Assembly (NCBI RefSeq): GCF_946479415.1
Contig: NZ_CAMLFY010000001.1
Location: forward strand, 62,001-126,000
Origin: an uncultured Shinella sp.
GTDB lineage: Bacteria; Pseudomonadota; Alphaproteobacteria; Rhizobiales; Rhizobiaceae
Length of the DNA stretch: 64,000 bases
Direction of reading: 5' to 3'
In this document: positions 62,824 to 64,000 of the stretch, piece after piece
Numbering within the stretch: the first letter of the stretch is position 1
Layout of the letters: each line of letters starts with the position of its first letter
The notes under the pieces: generated by a model
The model's database searches: none
What the model was told of the DNA's origin: nothing
The model's input: the letters and a program-made list of their open reading frames with translations, nothing else
Translations under genes and position numbers: made by a program

Positions 62824-64000
62824 ATGTCCCAGAAACCCTTCCTGCGCATCGACAACATCCGCAAGCGCTTCGGCCCGATCATCGCCAGCGACGGCGTGTC
62901 GCTCGAAATCGAAGAGGGCGAGATCCACTCGCTGCTCGGCGAAAACGGGGCGGGCAAGAGCGTGCTGATGAGCATGATCTGCGGCATGGTGCGGCCCGAC
63001 GAAGGCGAGATCGTCTTCAAGGGCGAAACCGTGCGCTTCAACAGCCCGCGCGAGGCGATCCGCCAGCGCATCGGCATGGTGCACCAGCATTTCATGCTCG
63101 TGCCAAACCTGACGGTGGCGGAAAACTACATCCTCGGCCAAGGCTCGGCGCTGCGCATCATCAACGACATGGACAAGGTCCATGCGAAGATCCGCGAACT
63201 CTCCGACCGCTATGCGCTGGACGTGCGCCCCGACGCCATCATCGAGGACCTTTCGGTGGGCGAGCAGCAGCGCGTCGAGATCCTGAAGGTGCTGTTCCAC
63301 GGCATCGACCTGCTCATCCTCGACGAGCCGACCGCCGTTTTGACCCCGCAGGAGACCGACCGGCTGCTCTCGCTGATGGGCGACCTCGTCAAGGACGGCA
63401 AGACCGTCGTCTTCATCTCGCACAAGCTCGACGAGGTGATGCGCGTCAGCAACCGCATCAGCGTCATGTGCGACGGGCGCGTGGTGCACACCGTCAATGT
63501 CGGCGAGACCAATGCGCGCGAACTTGCCCGCATGATGGTCGGCCGCGACGTGCGCGTGGAGCTGCCGCGCAGCCCCGAACCGCCCGGCCGCACCGTGCTC
63601 TCGGTGGAAAACCTGACCTGCCGCGCCGAGACCGGCCTGCCCGCCGTGCGTGACGTCAGCCTCAATGTGCGCGCCGGCGAGATCGTCGGTATTGCCGGCG
63701 TCTCCGGCAACGGCCAGACGGAATTGTCGCTGGCATTGTCCGGCCTGCTGCCAGTGGATAGCGGCCGCGTCATGCTGAACGGCAAGGACATTACCGGCCT
63801 CGACCCCGCCACGATCAATGCCAGCAGCTTCTCCCACATCCCGGAAGACCGCCACAAACACGGCATCATCGCCTCGATGTCGCTCAGCGAAAACACCATC
63901 CTCCAGCGCTACGACCAGAAGCCTTTCGCCAACGGCGGCATGCTGAACCGCGGCGTGATCGGCGAGCATACCCGCGACCTGATCAAGCGCTTCCGCGTGA
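62824..64000 (+). CDS. BMP-type ABC importer ATPase with two nucleotide-binding domains, cut by window end
   Basis: At least 392 residues visible, continuing past the window. The first domain has Walker A GENGAGKSVLM (Val where Thr is usual), VHQHFMLVPNLTVAEN, signature LSVGEQQRVEILK, Walker B LLILDEPTAVLTPQE and H-loop FISHKLDE. The second begins near residue 265 with the degenerate GVSGNGQTELSLALSG loop that is normal for the sugar/nucleoside class. ATG 62824 is 5 bases after the permease stop. Final gene seen of the importer operon. Confidence 0.9.
   Translation, partial: MSQKPFLRIDNIRKRFGPIIASDGVSLEIEEGEIHSLLGENGAGKSVLMSMICGMVRPDEGEIVFKGETVRFNSPREAIRQRIGMVHQHFMLVPNLTVAENYILGQGSALRIINDMDKVHAKIRELSDRYALDVRPDAIIEDLSVGEQQRVEILKVLFHGIDLLILDEPTAVLTPQETDRLLSLMGDLVKDGKTVVFISHKLDEVMRVSNRISVMCDGRVVHTVNVGETNARELARMMVGRDVRVELPRSPEPPGRTVLSVENLTCRAETGLPAVRDVSLNVRAGEIVGIAGVSGNGQTELSLALSGLLPVDSGRVMLNGKDITGLDPATINASSFSHIPEDRHKHGIIASMSLSENTILQRYDQKPFANGGMLNRGVIGEHTRDLIKRFRV

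Noticed and set aside
63000..64000. Val in place of Thr in the importer ATPase Walker A (GKSV) as a sign of inactivity
   Set aside because: The Mg-coordinating residue is the preceding Ser, which is present, and all other motifs of the first domain are intact.

Overview
The window is high-GC, tightly packed DNA that looks like the chromosome (or a chromid) of a Rhizobiaceae-type alphaproteobacterium. The evidence is the exoO-exoN-exoP gene order of the succinoglycan locus, rhizobial-style chemoreceptor and CidA/LrgB sequences, an intergenic palindromic element of a kind common in Rhizobiales, and many ATGA-coupled operons. Species cannot be fixed from sequence alone. I saw no tRNA, rRNA, CRISPR array, transposase or integrase.

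Layout. (1) 1-4048: end of a succinoglycan-type exo cluster (glycosyltransferase, UDP-glucose pyrophosphorylase, ExoP-type chain-length regulator/tyrosine kinase). (2) 4171-11730: chemoreceptor, diguanylate cyclase, two short-chain dehydrogenases, a GcvA-like LysR regulator, an FMN-binding PNPOx protein and an orphan. (3) 11793-17020: five-gene dipeptide/oligopeptide-type ABC importer. (4) 17243-20722: CidA/LrgA-LrgB pair, a DUF2325 gene behind a near-perfect ModE (molybdate) box, and a two-gene YdcZ transporter. (5) 20726-30268: anaerobic respiration block, with napEFDABC (periplasmic nitrate reductase), ubiTUV (oxygen-independent ubiquinone hydroxylation) and a divergent ubiD-ubiX pair. The nap promoter region carries a second ModE-like box and an FNR-like site. 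(6) 30270-32081: EamA transporter and small hypotheticals. (7) 32277-42883: a second surface-polysaccharide locus with Wzx, Wzy, a Wzz-like protein whose kinase domain has lost its motifs, a GH5 glycanase, a GT4 and a WecG-type transferase, a GNAT protein and a beta-propeller protein. (8) 43248-43868: a pentapeptide-repeat gene broken by one in-frame TGA.

(9) 43938-64000 (running off the end) is the most unusual part. The minus strand carries an NCS2 nucleobase permease, a three-subunit xanthine-dehydrogenase-type molybdenum hydroxylase, a COG0523/CobW GTPase with a duplicated Cys/His metal motif, two tandem amidohydrolase-2 paralogues (one without its HxH metal motif), a non-ubiquinone UbiD decarboxylase, its own UbiX, and XdhC. 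The divergent plus strand carries a LysR regulator, a class II aldolase-family protein, a CodA-like amidohydrolase, and a BMP-type (purine nucleoside-like) ABC importer that also includes an internally deleted second binding protein. Together these suggest a complete pathway: import of an N-heterocycle, hydroxylation by the Mo enzyme, hydrolytic ring opening or deamination, and prFMN-dependent decarboxylation. I do not recognise it as a described pathway; the substrate is inference only.

A theme across the window is molybdenum. It holds two Mo-enzyme systems (Nap and the XDH-type hydroxylase with XdhC) and two ModE-like operators, one of which controls a DUF2325 gene of unknown function. A second theme is the presence of two UbiD/UbiX pairs of clearly different motif type.
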